DNA of 64,000 bases, taken from assembly GCA_040384625.1 (NCBI GenBank), contig JAZKIW010000028.1, positions 19,933-83,932 on the forward strand, in the 5' to 3' direction. The notes under the pieces are model-generated. The model saw only the letters and a program-made list of their open reading frames with translations, had not been told where the DNA came from and did not search any database. Source of the stretch: CADEEN01 sp040384625 (GTDB taxonomy: Bacteria > Pseudomonadota > Gammaproteobacteria > Burkholderiales > Burkholderiaceae_C). Positions 21,711-32,011 of the stretch are shown one piece after another (position 1 is the first letter of the stretch; every line of letters begins with the position of its first letter). A program made the position numbers and the translations under genes.

Positions 21711-22642
21711 ACCGGCCGGCCTGGATCGGCCTCGCCGGGCCGACCGCCAGCGGCAAGAGCGCTATCGCGCTGGCGCTGGCGCAACGCCTGCCGCTCGAGA
21801 TCGTCAGCGTCGACTCGGCCCTGGTCTACCGCGGCATGGACATCGGCAGCGCCAAGCCGAGCGTGGCCGAGCAGGCCGCCGTGCCGCACCACCTGATCGA
21901 CCTGATCGATCCGCGCGAAACCTACTCGGCGGCGCAGTTCGCTGCCGACGCCACGCGCCTGATCGGCGAGATCAATGCGCGCGGCCGCTTGCCGCTGTTG
22001 GTGGGCGGCACGATGCTGTACTTCAAGATCCTCAGCGACGGCATCGATGCCCTGCCTGCGGTCGACCCGGCCCTGCGCGCCGCGATCGAAGCCGAGGCCT
22101 TTGCGCGCGGCTGGACAGCGCTGCATGCCGAACTCGCGCGCGTCGACCCGGTCAGCGCTGCGCGCCTGCCGGCCACCGATGCGCAGCGCATCGGGCGCGC
22201 GTTGGAGGTCTTCCGCAGCAGCGGACGCACGCTGTCGAGCTTTCACACCGCGCCCCGCGCACCGCAACCGGCCGCATTGATCGCGCTCGAGCCCGTGGCG
22301 CGAGCCTGGCTGCACCAACGCATCGAAGCGCGCTTCGACGCGATGCTCGCGCAGGGCCTACTCGACGAGGTGCGAGCCTTGCGCGCACGACGCGACCTGC
22401 ACGCAGGCCTACCGTCGATGCGCTGCGTGGGCTATCGACAGGCTTGGACCGCGCTCGACGAAGGCTTGGCCGGCGAGGCCTTGCACGCGGCGGTGCGCGA
22501 GCGCGGCATCGCGGCCACACGCCAGCTGGCCAAGCGGCAGCTGACCTGGCTGCGTGGGATGCAACGCGAAATCGTGGCCTGCGACGGCGATGGGGTGCTG
22601 GCGTCGGTGGCCGCCATCGTCGAGCGCTGGCGCGCTGCATGA
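21707..22642 (+). CDS. miaA: tRNA dimethylallyltransferase
   Basis: MiaA adds an isopentenyl group to adenosine 37 of tRNAs reading UNN codons. The 311-residue protein shows the P-loop GPTASGKS (residues 11-18), the substrate-binding SVDSALVYRGMDIGSAKPS, and the conserved HHLIDLIDP and GGTMLYFK motifs. The start ATG overlaps the stop of the upstream MFS gene, and its own stop overlaps the next ATG (ATGA at 22639-22642). Co-transcription with a lipid-type ABC system is unusual; in many proteobacteria miaA sits with mutL or hfq instead. Confidence 0.96.
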   Translation: MNRPAWIGLAGPTASGKSAIALALAQRLPLEIVSVDSALVYRGMDIGSAKPSVAEQAAVPHHLIDLIDPRETYSAAQFAADATRLIGEINARGRLPLLVGGTMLYFKILSDGIDALPAVDPALRAAIEAEAFARGWTALHAELARVDPVSAARLPATDAQRIGRALEVFRSSGRTLSSFHTAPRAPQPAALIALEPVARAWLHQRIEARFDAMLAQGLLDEVRALRARRDLHAGLPSMRCVGYRQAWTALDEGLAGEALHAAVRERGIAATRQLAKRQLTWLRGMQREIVACDGDGVLASVAAIVERWRAA

Positions 22643-23304
22643 GCCTGTCCTTGCTGCGCGTCGATCGGCTGGCCAAGCACTACGGCGCTGCGCCGGTGTT
22701 CGAGGGCGTGTCGTTCGAGGTCCAACACGGCGAGGTCGTCGCCATCCTGGGCGAATCGGGGGTCGGCAAGTCGACCCTACTGAACGCCCTGGCCGGCCTC
22801 GACGCGCCCAGCGCGGGCAGCGTCGAGCTGGCCGGCCGTGCCTTGCAGGGGCTGGACGAGCGCGCCCTCGCGCACTGGCGCCGCGCCAATGTCGGCTTCG
22901 TGTTCCAGGCCTTCCATGTGCTGCCGCACCTGACGGTGGCGCAGAACATCGCCCTGCCGCTGCTGCTACTGGACCGGCCCGACGCAGCCCGCGTGCAGCA
23001 CATGCTGGCGGCCGTCGGCCTCGCGGGATTCGACGCGCGCCTGCCGCGCACCCTGTCGGGCGGCCAGCTGCAGCGCGTGGCGATCGCGCGCGCCCTGGTG
23101 CATCGACCGCAGCTGGTGCTGGCAGACGAACCGACGGGCAACCTCGATCCCGACACCGCCGAGCGCGTGATCGAGTTGCTGGCGACCCAGGTGCGCTCCG
23201 AGGGCGCCGCCTGCGTCCTGGTCACGCACTCTAGAGCCGCCGCCGCGCGCGCCGACAGGGTGCTGCGCCTCTCGGCGCACGGCATCGAAGCGGCAGCCAG
23301 GTGA
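22639..23304 (+). CDS. ABC transporter ATP-binding protein (LolD/MacB-type)
   Basis: The 221-residue ATPase has Walker A GESGVGKST (38-46), the signature LSGGQLQRVAIARAL and Walker B LVLADEPTGNLD, all of the LolD/FtsE/MacB class that serves mechanotransmission transporters. The ATG overlaps the miaA stop. The FtsX-type permease follows four bases later and an AttH-like protein after that, so the three are read as one envelope-export unit. The same composition is known from the Agrobacterium att region (attE-attH). Confidence 0.92.
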   Translation: MSLSLLRVDRLAKHYGAAPVFEGVSFEVQHGEVVAILGESGVGKSTLLNALAGLDAPSAGSVELAGRALQGLDERALAHWRRANVGFVFQAFHVLPHLTVAQNIALPLLLLDRPDAARVQHMLAAVGLAGFDARLPRTLSGGQLQRVAIARALVHRPQLVLADEPTGNLDPDTAERVIELLATQVRSEGAACVLVTHSRAAAARADRVLRLSAHGIEAAAR

Positions 23305-23308
23305 GCAC

Positions 23309-25825
23309 ATGAACACCTGGCGGCTGCTGCGCACGCTGACGCTGCCCGAATGGCGCGCGCACCCGCTGCGCCAGGCGCTGGCGCTGCTGGCCGTCGCCCT
23401 CGGGGTGGCCCTCGCGTTCTCGGTGCACCTGATCAACCAGTCGGCGCTGTCAGAGTTCTCGGCCGCCGTGCGTGCCGCCAATGGCGAGCCCGACGCGGCC
23501 CTCGTCTGCACCCGGCGCGAGGGCTGCGACGACGCGCTGGCCGAGGCGCTGGGGGCGCAGCCGGAGGTCAGCCTGGCCAGCCCGGTGGTCGAGGTCGACA
23601 GCTATGCGATCGCCCGCAACGGTCAGCGCATTGCGCTCAAGCTGGTCGGTGTCGATGCGCTTCAGGTCGGTGCGGTCGCCCCCGCACTGCTGGCCCGTGC
23701 GGCCGAGGGCAACGAACGCCTGGTCGCGCTCGACCCGGACGCCGTCTTCCTGAATGCCAGCGCGTTGCAGCGGCTGGGAGTCCAGCCCGGCGACAAGCTC
23801 GAGGTGCAGCATGGGCTGGCCACCGTCGCACTGCGTGTGGCCGGCCAGGTGGCCGCGGGCGGCGCAGCGCTGGCGGTGATCGACATCGCCGGCGCTCAGA
23901 CGCACTTCGGCTTCGACGGCCGCCTGACCCGCATCGATCTGCGCCTGGCCGCAGGCGCCAGTGCGCAGGCGCTGTTGCCTGGGCTGCCGCCAGCTTGGCG
24001 CCTCGCTGCGGCCGACGACGCGGCCCAGCGCGTGGCGAATGTGTCGCGCGCCTATCGCGTCAATCTCACGGTGCTGGCCCTGGTGGCCCTGTTCGTCGGG
24101 GCCTTCCTCGTCTTCTCGGTGCTGGCGCTGGCCGTCGCGCAGCGCACGCCGGGGCTCGCCCTGCTCGGCGTGCTCGGCCTGTCGGGCGGCGAGCGAGGGC
24201 GCCTGGTGCTGGCCGAGTGCGCCCTGCTCGGTGTCGCCGGCAGCGTCATCGGCGTCGGCGCCGGAACGCTGCTGGCCCGCGCCGCACTGGAATGGCTGGC
24301 TGGCGATCTGGGCGGCGGCTACTTTCCGGGCATCGCACCCGCGCTTGCGTTCTCCTGGCCCGCGGCGTTCGCCTTCACGGGACTCGGAAGCCTGGCGGCC
24401 CTGATCGGCGGTTGGCTGCCGGCGCGTCAGGCCGCGGCGCTGGCGCCGGCGCAGGCCCTGAAGGGTCTCGGTGGCTCACACCGGGGCGCCGCGCCGTGGT
24501 GGCGCGGCCCACTGCTGCTGGTGGCCGGCGGCCTGCTCGCACTCGCACCGCCGGTCGGCGGCCTGCCCGTCGCGGCCTATGCGTCCGTGGCCCTGCTACT
24601 GCTCGGAGGCATCGCCTGCGTGCCGGCCCTGATCGACCTCTTGCTCTCTCGTACGGCCACGCCAGACTCAGCGCTTGCCCTGCTGGCCCTGCAGCGCGCG
24701 CGCCACGAGCGCGACGCTGCAACGGTGGCCGTGGCCGGTGTCGTCGCCAGCCTGGCCCTGGCGGTAGCGCTGACCGTCATGGTGGCGAGCTTTCGCGACG
24801 GCGTGGCACGCTGGCTCGACCAGGTGCTGCCCGCCGACCTCTATGTGCGCAGCGCCGCCAGCAGTGCCGCCAGCGACCAGGCCTTTCTGCCGCCAGGCTT
24901 TGCGGCCTCTGTCGCCGGGCTGCCCGGTGTGCAGCGCGTCGAAGCCTCGCGCACGCGCGCCCTGGTGTTCGACCCGGCGCGACCGGCGGTGAGCCTGATC
25001 GCACGACCCCTGCCCGAGCCGGCGCGCAACCTGCCGCTGCTCGGCCCAGCGCTGGCGGCCGATGCCGAGATGCCGGGCGTCTACGTCAGCGAAGCGATGG
25101 CCACGCTGTACGGCGCTGAACCGGGCTCGACGCTGGACTTGCCCGTGGCCACAAGCAACGCAGCGTCGATCAAGGTGCGCGTGCTCGGCGTCTGGCGCGA
25201 CTACGCGCGCCAGTTCGGCAGCCTGGCCATCGACAGCCAGACCTATCAACGCCTGACCGGCGACACGCGCCAGAACGACCTGGCGCTGTGGCTCGCGCCG
25301 GGTGTGCCCAGCGAGGCGGTGCAGCGCGCCGTGCGGGCCCTTGCGGACGAACCCTCCTTGCTCGACTTCGCTGCCACGACGCAGTTGCGCCGAACCTCGC
25401 TCGCCATCTTCGACCGCAGCTTCGCCGTCACCTACTACCTGCAGGCGGTGGCCATCGCGATCGGCCTGGCCGGCATCGCGGCCAGCTTCTCGGCGCAGGT
25501 GCTGGCGCGGCGACGCGAATTCGGCCTGCTCGCCCACTTGGGTCTGACGCGGGCGCAGATAGTCGGCGTGGTCGCCGGCGAAGGTGCGGCCTGGACGGCG
25601 GCCGGCGCGCTCGCCGGCCTGGCGCTCGGCCTGGCGGTGGCTGTGGTCCTGGTGCACGTGGTCAATCCGCAGAGCTTTCACTGGACGATGGAGTTGCTGC
25701 TGCCCTGGGGCCGGCTCGCGGCGCTGGCCGCCGCGGTGCTGCTGGCCGGCAGCGCGACGGCCGCGATCAGCGCGCGCGCCGCCGCTTCGCAGGACGCGGT
25801 GGCAGCGGTAAAGGAGGACTGGTGA
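23309..25825 (+). CDS. FtsX-like ABC transporter permease
   Basis: This 838-residue inner-membrane protein has two FtsX/MacB-type permease modules, each with a helix, a large periplasmic domain and a cluster of helices. The first helix is near residues 18-40. Membrane clusters lie around 250-380, 405-440 and 475-500, and the last set is at about 700-820. Fused double permeases of this size (YbbP-like) pair with a single LolD-type ATPase dimer. Its stop overlaps the next gene start (GTGA, 25822-25825). Cargo is unknown; lipids or lipoproteins are the family precedent. Confidence 0.9.
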   Translation: MNTWRLLRTLTLPEWRAHPLRQALALLAVALGVALAFSVHLINQSALSEFSAAVRAANGEPDAALVCTRREGCDDALAEALGAQPEVSLASPVVEVDSYAIARNGQRIALKLVGVDALQVGAVAPALLARAAEGNERLVALDPDAVFLNASALQRLGVQPGDKLEVQHGLATVALRVAGQVAAGGAALAVIDIAGAQTHFGFDGRLTRIDLRLAAGASAQALLPGLPPAWRLAAADDAAQRVANVSRAYRVNLTVLALVALFVGAFLVFSVLALAVAQRTPGLALLGVLGLSGGERGRLVLAECALLGVAGSVIGVGAGTLLARAALEWLAGDLGGGYFPGIAPALAFSWPAAFAFTGLGSLAALIGGWLPARQAAALAPAQALKGLGGSHRGAAPWWRGPLLLVAGGLLALAPPVGGLPVAAYASVALLLLGGIACVPALIDLLLSRTATPDSALALLALQRARHERDAATVAVAGVVASLALAVALTVMVASFRDGVARWLDQVLPADLYVRSAASSAASDQAFLPPGFAASVAGLPGVQRVEASRTRALVFDPARPAVSLIARPLPEPARNLPLLGPALAADAEMPGVYVSEAMATLYGAEPGSTLDLPVATSNAASIKVRVLGVWRDYARQFGSLAIDSQTYQRLTGDTRQNDLALWLAPGVPSEAVQRAVRALADEPSLLDFAATTQLRRTSLAIFDRSFAVTYYLQAVAIAIGLAGIAASFSAQVLARRREFGLLAHLGLTRAQIVGVVAGEGAAWTAAGALAGLALGLAVAVVLVHVVNPQSFHWTMELLLPWGRLAALAAAVLLAGSATAAISARAAASQDAVAAVKEDW

Positions 25826-26928
25826 TTCCGCGCCGCGCGCTGCTGGTTTGCGCCGGGATCGGTGGCCTCGGGCCTGCGGGGCACGCCGATGTTCAGGCGC
25901 AAAACGGTGTCACGCCACGCGCACTCGTGTGGCCGCGCGACCACGGCGCCCACCCCGACACACGCACCGAGTGGTGGTATGCCACCGGATGGTTGCAGGA
26001 CACTGAGACCGGGGTCGAGGCGCCGGCCTACGGCTTCCAGCTCACCTTCTTCCGTAGCCGCACTGGTCTGGCCGCCAAGCTCGAGAGCCGCTTCGCCGCA
26101 CGCCAGTTGTTGTTCGCGCACGCAGCGTTGACGGACCTGGCCGCACGGAGTCTGCGCCACGCCGAACGCCTCGCACGCTGGAGCGGCGATCAAAGCGCGA
26201 AGCGCGCGGCGGCATCGCTGAACGACACGCGGGTGCACATCGGCGACTGGCGCCTCGAGCGCGCTGGTGATGCTTACCAGGCGCGGATCGGCGACGAAGG
26301 CGCAGGCTTCGCCCTGCGCCTGGTACTGGCGCCGACCCAGCCGCTGTTGCTGCAGGGCGATGCCGGTTTCAGCCGCAAGGGACCTGCGCCGCAAGACGCC
26401 AGCCACTACTACAGCCAGACGCAACTGAACGTCAGCGGCGAGTTGATGCAAGCAGGTAAATCGCGTGCGGTGCGCGGCCGGGCCTGGCTCGACCATGAGT
26501 GGAGCGAGTCGGTGCTGCCGGATGGCGCCGTCGGCTGGGACTGGATCGGCATCAACTTCGCCGATGGCGGCGCGCTCACAGCCTTTCGCTTGCGCCGCGC
26601 CGACGGCAGCGCCGTCTGGGCCGGCGGCAGCCACCGCCCGCGCAGCGGCACCGCGCAAGTCTTCGCCCCTAACGAACTTCGTTTCGAGCCGCTCGCCCAT
26701 TGGACCAGCGCCGCGACCCGTGCGCGCTATCCGGTGCGCTGGCGCGTGCACACGCCGGCAGGGGCGTTCGAAGTGCGCGCCCTGCTCGATGCGCAGGAAC
26801 TCGACAACCGCGCCAGCACCGGCACGGTCTACTGGGAGGGGCTGAGCGAACTGCTCGACGCGACGGGAAGCCGCGTCGGCCTGGGCTATCTCGAGATGAC
26901 CGGCTACGCCGCGCCGCTGCGGCTGTAG
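25822..26928 (+). CDS. AttH / carotenoid 1,2-hydratase-like lipocalin-fold secreted protein
   Basis: The 368-residue protein starts at a GTG overlapping the permease stop, with AGGAGG a few bases upstream (AAAGGAGGACTG). An N-terminal signal peptide (about 1-22) is followed by the AttH/CrtC family hallmarks TEWWYATGWL and RAWLDHEWSES, then GWDWIGINFADGG. The fold is two lipocalin-like halves that could hold a hydrophobic ligand. True CrtC enzymes hydrate carotenoids, but the ABC-linked AttH group has no proven reaction. Linked to the upstream ATPase and permease, it probably handles the exported lipid-like molecule in the periplasm (inference). Confidence 0.85.
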   Translation: MIPRRALLVCAGIGGLGPAGHADVQAQNGVTPRALVWPRDHGAHPDTRTEWWYATGWLQDTETGVEAPAYGFQLTFFRSRTGLAAKLESRFAARQLLFAHAALTDLAARSLRHAERLARWSGDQSAKRAAASLNDTRVHIGDWRLERAGDAYQARIGDEGAGFALRLVLAPTQPLLLQGDAGFSRKGPAPQDASHYYSQTQLNVSGELMQAGKSRAVRGRAWLDHEWSESVLPDGAVGWDWIGINFADGGALTAFRLRRADGSAVWAGGSHRPRSGTAQVFAPNELRFEPLAHWTSAATRARYPVRWRVHTPAGAFEVRALLDAQELDNRASTGTVYWEGLSELLDATGSRVGLGYLEMTGYAAPLRL

Positions 26929-26937
26929 CGCCGGATC

Positions 26938-27756
26938 TCAGCGCGACAGTGCCGGGTACGACTCGCCGCTGCGCCGCGGCAGATCAGGCAGGGTGCGCAC
27001 GCAATTGCGCCCGGCGTCTTTGGCGGCGTACAGCGCCTGGTCCGCATCCTGGATCAGCGAGGCCAGCGAATCGTGCGAAGCATCGAGCGCGGCGACGCCG
27101 ACACTGACGGTCGCCCGGATCACCTGGCCCTTCCACTCCAGACTCAACTGCGCCACGCGCTCGCGGATGCGCTCGGCAGCGTCAAGTGCGCCGAGCGGGT
27201 CGGCATGCGGCAGGAAGACGACGAACTCCTCGCCGCCGAAGCGGCCCAGCAGGTCGGGCTGGCGCAGGGTGTCGCCCGCGGCACGCGCGATCTCGCGCAG
27301 CATCAGGTCACCGGCGAGATGCCCGTTCTCGTCGTTGACGCGCTTGAACAGATCCACGTCGACCATCAACAGGGCCGCGGCCATGTCATAGCGGCGGCAA
27401 CGCGACCACTCGCGATCGGCGAGCACCAGGAACTGGCGCCGGTTGTGCACGCCCGTCAGTTCGTCGCGCGTGGCCAGCACATCGAGCTGGGCGCGTGCTG
27501 CTTCGAGCTCGCACACCAGGCGCAACAAGGGCCAGGCGATCGGTGGCGTGATCAGCAGCGCGCACAACAGCGCGCCTGCAGACGCCAGCAGGCGATCGCC
27601 ACCGCCGGCCAAGGTCAGACCGGCATGGGTGACCACCAGGGCGATCAAGGCCACCAGGGCCGTCAGTAGCATGGTGCAGACCAGCGGCCCGAGCGCGGTG
27701 ACGGCGTGTTGGGCGCGGTGGCTCCAGCGAGCAGAGCGGAAAGGGGAGATGGACAT
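26938..27756 (-). CDS. Membrane-bound diguanylate cyclase (GGDEF domain)
   Basis: Diguanylate cyclases make cyclic di-GMP from two GTP. The ATG at 27756 gives 272 residues; an upstream TTG at 27810 is possible but lacks support. Two membrane helices (about 20-45 and 55-75) precede a GGDEF domain whose catalytic motif is RFGGEEF. An RxxD inhibitory site (RQPD) lies five residues before GGEEF, so product feedback inhibition is expected. DRDELTG-type sequence appears as TRDELTGVHNRRQF. There is no recognisable sensory domain beyond the helices. Confidence 0.9.
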   Translation of the reverse strand: MSISPFRSARWSHRAQHAVTALGPLVCTMLLTALVALIALVVTHAGLTLAGGGDRLLASAGALLCALLITPPIAWPLLRLVCELEAARAQLDVLATRDELTGVHNRRQFLVLADREWSRCRRYDMAAALLMVDVDLFKRVNDENGHLAGDLMLREIARAAGDTLRQPDLLGRFGGEEFVVFLPHADPLGALDAAERIRERVAQLSLEWKGQVIRATVSVGVAALDASHDSLASLIQDADQALYAAKDAGRNCVRTLPDLPRRSGESYPALSR

Positions 27757-27896
27757 GATGTGGCGCGAGGATGTCGACGACCGCGGACCACTATTCGACC
27801 ACAGCGGCAAGTAACCAGGGCGTGCAAAACGGCACCAAGAACCAGCCCCGGATCACGCGAACGGGGGGTTGCATTGCGCCGCATAGACTTCCTGCC

Positions 27897-29696
<1,800 letters not shown>

Positions 29697-29704
29697 TTGT
29701 CGGC

Positions 29705-30514
29705 ATGCCGCACCCGATCCGATCGCAGTACGAAGACTTCATGCGCCATGTGTTCGAGCATGGTGTCGACAAGGCCGACCGCACCGGCACCGGCACGCGC
29801 AGCGTGTTCGGCCACCAGATGCGCTTCGACCTGGCCGAGGGCTTCCCGCTGGTGACGACGAAGAAGGTGCATCTGAAGTCGATCATCCTCGAGTTGCTGT
29901 GGTTCTTGCGTGGCGACGGCAACGCCAGGTGGTTGCAGGAGCGCGGCGTCACGATCTGGAACGAGTGGGCGAAGGCCGACGGCGACCTCGGCCCGGTCTA
30001 CGGCGTGCAGTGGCGCTCGTGGCCGACGCCCGACGGCGGCCACATCGACCAGGTCACCGAGGTGGTGAAGCAACTCAAGACCAACCCCGACTCGCGCCGC
30101 ATCATCGTCAGCGCCTGGAACGTGGCCGAGCTGTCAAAGATGGCCCTGATGCCCTGCCACGCCTTTTTCCAGTTCTATGTCGCGAACGGCAAGCTGAGTT
30201 GCCAGCTCTATCAGCGCAGCGCCGACATCTTTCTGGGCGTGCCGTTCAACATCGCCAGCTACGCCTTGCTGACACACATGCTGGCGCAGCAGTGCGACCT
30301 GCAGGTCGGCGACTTCGTGTGGACCGGGGGCGACTGCCACATCTACAGCAACCACCACGAACAGGTTCGGACGCAACTAGCACGAGAGCCGCGTGCATAT
30401 CCGAGCCTGGTGATCGGGCGCCGGCCGGCGTCGATCTTCGATTACGAGTACGAAGACTTCACTGTCGAGGGCTACGAGCCGCACGCGCCGATCAGGGCAG
30501 CTGTGGCGGTGTAG
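29705..30514 (+). CDS. thyA: Thymidylate synthase
   Basis: ThyA methylates dUMP to dTMP using methylene-tetrahydrofolate. The 269-residue length is typical. The nucleophile is Cys151 in LMPCHAFFQFYV; folate and dUMP contacts are visible in FGHQMRF, QLYQRSADIFLGVPFNIASY and HIYSNHHEQ. It lies eight bases after the ABC exporter. In many Burkholderiales folA (dihydrofolate reductase) follows thyA; here it is replaced by a convergent GFA-family gene. Confidence 0.98.
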   Translation: MPHPIRSQYEDFMRHVFEHGVDKADRTGTGTRSVFGHQMRFDLAEGFPLVTTKKVHLKSIILELLWFLRGDGNARWLQERGVTIWNEWAKADGDLGPVYGVQWRSWPTPDGGHIDQVTEVVKQLKTNPDSRRIIVSAWNVAELSKMALMPCHAFFQFYVANGKLSCQLYQRSADIFLGVPFNIASYALLTHMLAQQCDLQVGDFVWTGGDCHIYSNHHEQVRTQLAREPRAYPSLVIGRRPASIFDYEYEDFTVEGYEPHAPIRAAVAV

Positions 30515-30636
30515 TTCCGCTCGCTGAGGACTCGAAGTTTCGAGCATTCACGCCGGTCCAGGTGTTCATGTGAAAACCATGTTGCGCCAGGCGCCATGAT
30601 CGGACTTGTGCGCCTTAGAGCCCGACTTGGGCTTGC
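30515..30636. other. Intergenic gap between thyA and the GFA-family gene
   Basis: No gene, clear terminator or second attC-like core (RYYYAAC or GTTRRRY) is visible in this convergent gap. A downstream attC would be expected here if the GFA gene were a complete integron cassette, so its absence matters for that interpretation. Confidence 0.4.
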
Positions 30637-31065
30637 TCACCTCGGACGATTCTTGGCAAACTTTGGAATCCTTGGATTCATGTGGTCCCACGGCTGCGCG
30701 CTCTCGACCCAGAAGTCCGCTTCCGGCGCAAACCAACTCGGGTCATCGAGACTTGCCGCCTTCACCACCAGAAAGTCGGGCCTCGCCAGGCTGCGCGCAA
30801 ACAACGGCGTGCCGCAGACACCGCAAAACTCGCGCACTGCGATGTTTCCGCTCTCGGCCTCGGTTCGGTAGTCTTGGCACTCGCCACGGAGCAAGCGCAT
30901 TGAGCTTGCCGACATGATCAATGATGCTGAATAGCCGCTGCCGCTCGCCCGCTGGCAATCGCGACAGTGACAGTTCCCCATTCGAAGCGGCGGTGCCGTG
31001 CATTCGTAGCGAATCGCGCCGCATGCACAACCACCGAAGAACGGCACCACGATGTTGGTCTCCAT
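30637..31065 (-). CDS. GFA-family zinc protein (glutathione-dependent formaldehyde-activating/CENP-V fold)
   Basis: GFA-family proteins are small zinc-binding enzymes of mostly unknown substrate. The ATG at 31065 gives 142 residues with the zinc cysteines in GGCACGAIRYEC, NCHCRDCQ and FCGVCGTPLF. G+C counted by hand over 30661-31020 is about 62%, lower than gcvP or lptD lines, so recent acquisition is plausible though thyA is similar. The ATG lies eight bases after GTTAGGC (minus strand), the recombination core of the attC-like element at 31074-31149, which is how first codons sit in integron cassettes. GFA genes are common cassette cargo. Confidence 0.9.
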   Translation of the reverse strand: METNIVVPFFGGCACGAIRYECTAPPLRMGNCHCRDCQRASGSGYSASLIMSASSMRLLRGECQDYRTEAESGNIAVREFCGVCGTPLFARSLARPDFLVVKAASLDDPSWFAPEADFWVESAQPWDHMNPRIPKFAKNRPR

Positions 31066-31073
31066 GTGCGAAT

Positions 31074-31149
31074 GCCTAACCCTGGAGACGAGCGGAGGGA
31101 GCAATCGCGCGCAGCTCGCTTGTTTCCGTCCGTTCCGGCCCCGTTGGAC
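31074..31149 (-). repeat. attC-like integron recombination site
   Basis: On the minus strand the 76-base element runs from GTCCAAC (an RYYYAAC box) to GTTAGGC (a GTTRRRY box). Between them is an imperfect inverted repeat: GAACGGACGGA near the first box and TCCCTCCGCTC near the second match at 9 of 11 positions when one is reversed and complemented. About 15-20 bases form a central loop. Length, box consensus, box-to-stem spacing of four to six bases and the imperfect stem all agree with attC. The adjacent GFA gene starts eight bases after GTTAGGC. No integrase is in the window, so this would be a lone site. Confidence 0.5.
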
Positions 31150-31262
31150 TAAGCGCTGAAGCGCCGCGACTTCTTGGCCAGCGAAGGCCGCCGCATCGAA
31201 GCGAACCGCCCAGCACCCTGCGGCTCGGCCAGCGCGGACGCCCGCACGCGAGGAACCTCAGC
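31150..31262. other. Gap between attC-like site and gltL, no gene seen
   Basis: GC-rich sequence after the gltL stop. The short palindrome AGCGCTGAAGCGC (31151-31164 region) could form a weak hairpin, but there is no T-run to call a terminator. Nothing else is recognised. Confidence 0.35.
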
Positions 31263-31997
31263 TCAGTGCTGCAGGATCTTCGACAGGAACTCTTTCGCGC
31301 GCGGCGAACGCGCATCGGGGTTGCCGAAGAAGTCGTCCTTGTTGCAGTCTTCGACGATCTTGCCGTGGTCCATGAAGATCACGCGGTGGCTGACACGCTT
31401 GGCGAAGCCCATCTCATGTGTCACGACCATCATCGTCATGCCTTCCTTGGCCAGCAGCACCATCACGTCGAGCACCTCGCCCACCATCTCGGGGTCGAGC
31501 GCCGAGGTCGGCTCGTCGAACAGCATCACGATCGGATCCATCGACAGTGCACGAGCGATCGCCACGCGCTGCTGCTGGCCGCCGCTGAGTTGGCCCGGAA
31601 ACTTGTCCTTGTGCACCATCAGGCCGACGCGGTCGAGCATCTTCAGGCCGCGCGTCTTGGCTTCGTCCTGGTTGCGGCCCAGCACCTTGATCTGCGCCAG
31701 CGTAAGGTTCTCGGTCACGGTGAGGTGCGGGAACAATTCGAAGTGCTGGAACACCATGCCGACGCGCGCGCGCAGCTTGGGCAGGTTGGTCTTCGGGTCG
31801 CTGATGCTGATGCCGTCGACGACGATGTCGCCCTTCTGGATCGGCTCGAGCGCATTCACGGTCTTGATCAGGGTGCTTTTGCCTGAGCCCGACGGGCCGC
31901 AGACGACAACGACCTCGCCCTTCTCGATGTGGGTGCTGCAGTCGGTCAGCACCTGGAAGGTGCCGTACCACTTGCTGACGTCCTTGATCTTGATCAC
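31263..31997 (-). CDS. gltL: Glutamate/aspartate ABC transporter ATP-binding protein
   Basis: This 244-residue ATPase drives polar amino-acid uptake. Motifs are Walker A GPSGSGKST, signature LSGGQQQRVAIARALSM and Walker B VMLFDEPTSALDPEMV, matching the GlnQ/GltL group closely. It is the last gene of gltI-gltJ-gltK-gltL, 14 bases after gltK. The encoded system imports glutamate and aspartate across the inner membrane. Confidence 0.94.
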   Translation of the reverse strand: MIKIKDVSKWYGTFQVLTDCSTHIEKGEVVVVCGPSGSGKSTLIKTVNALEPIQKGDIVVDGISISDPKTNLPKLRARVGMVFQHFELFPHLTVTENLTLAQIKVLGRNQDEAKTRGLKMLDRVGLMVHKDKFPGQLSGGQQQRVAIARALSMDPIVMLFDEPTSALDPEMVGEVLDVMVLLAKEGMTMMVVTHEMGFAKRVSHRVIFMDHGKIVEDCNKDDFFGNPDARSPRAKEFLSKILQH

Positions 31998-32011
31998 AAC
32001 ACGCTCCTCGT

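Noticed and set aside
20448..26928. Interpretation of the ABC ATPase and permease as LolCDE for lipoprotein sorting
   Set aside because: The permease is a fused double module and is followed by an AttH-like protein, unlike lolC-lolD-lolE; only general relatedness is supported.
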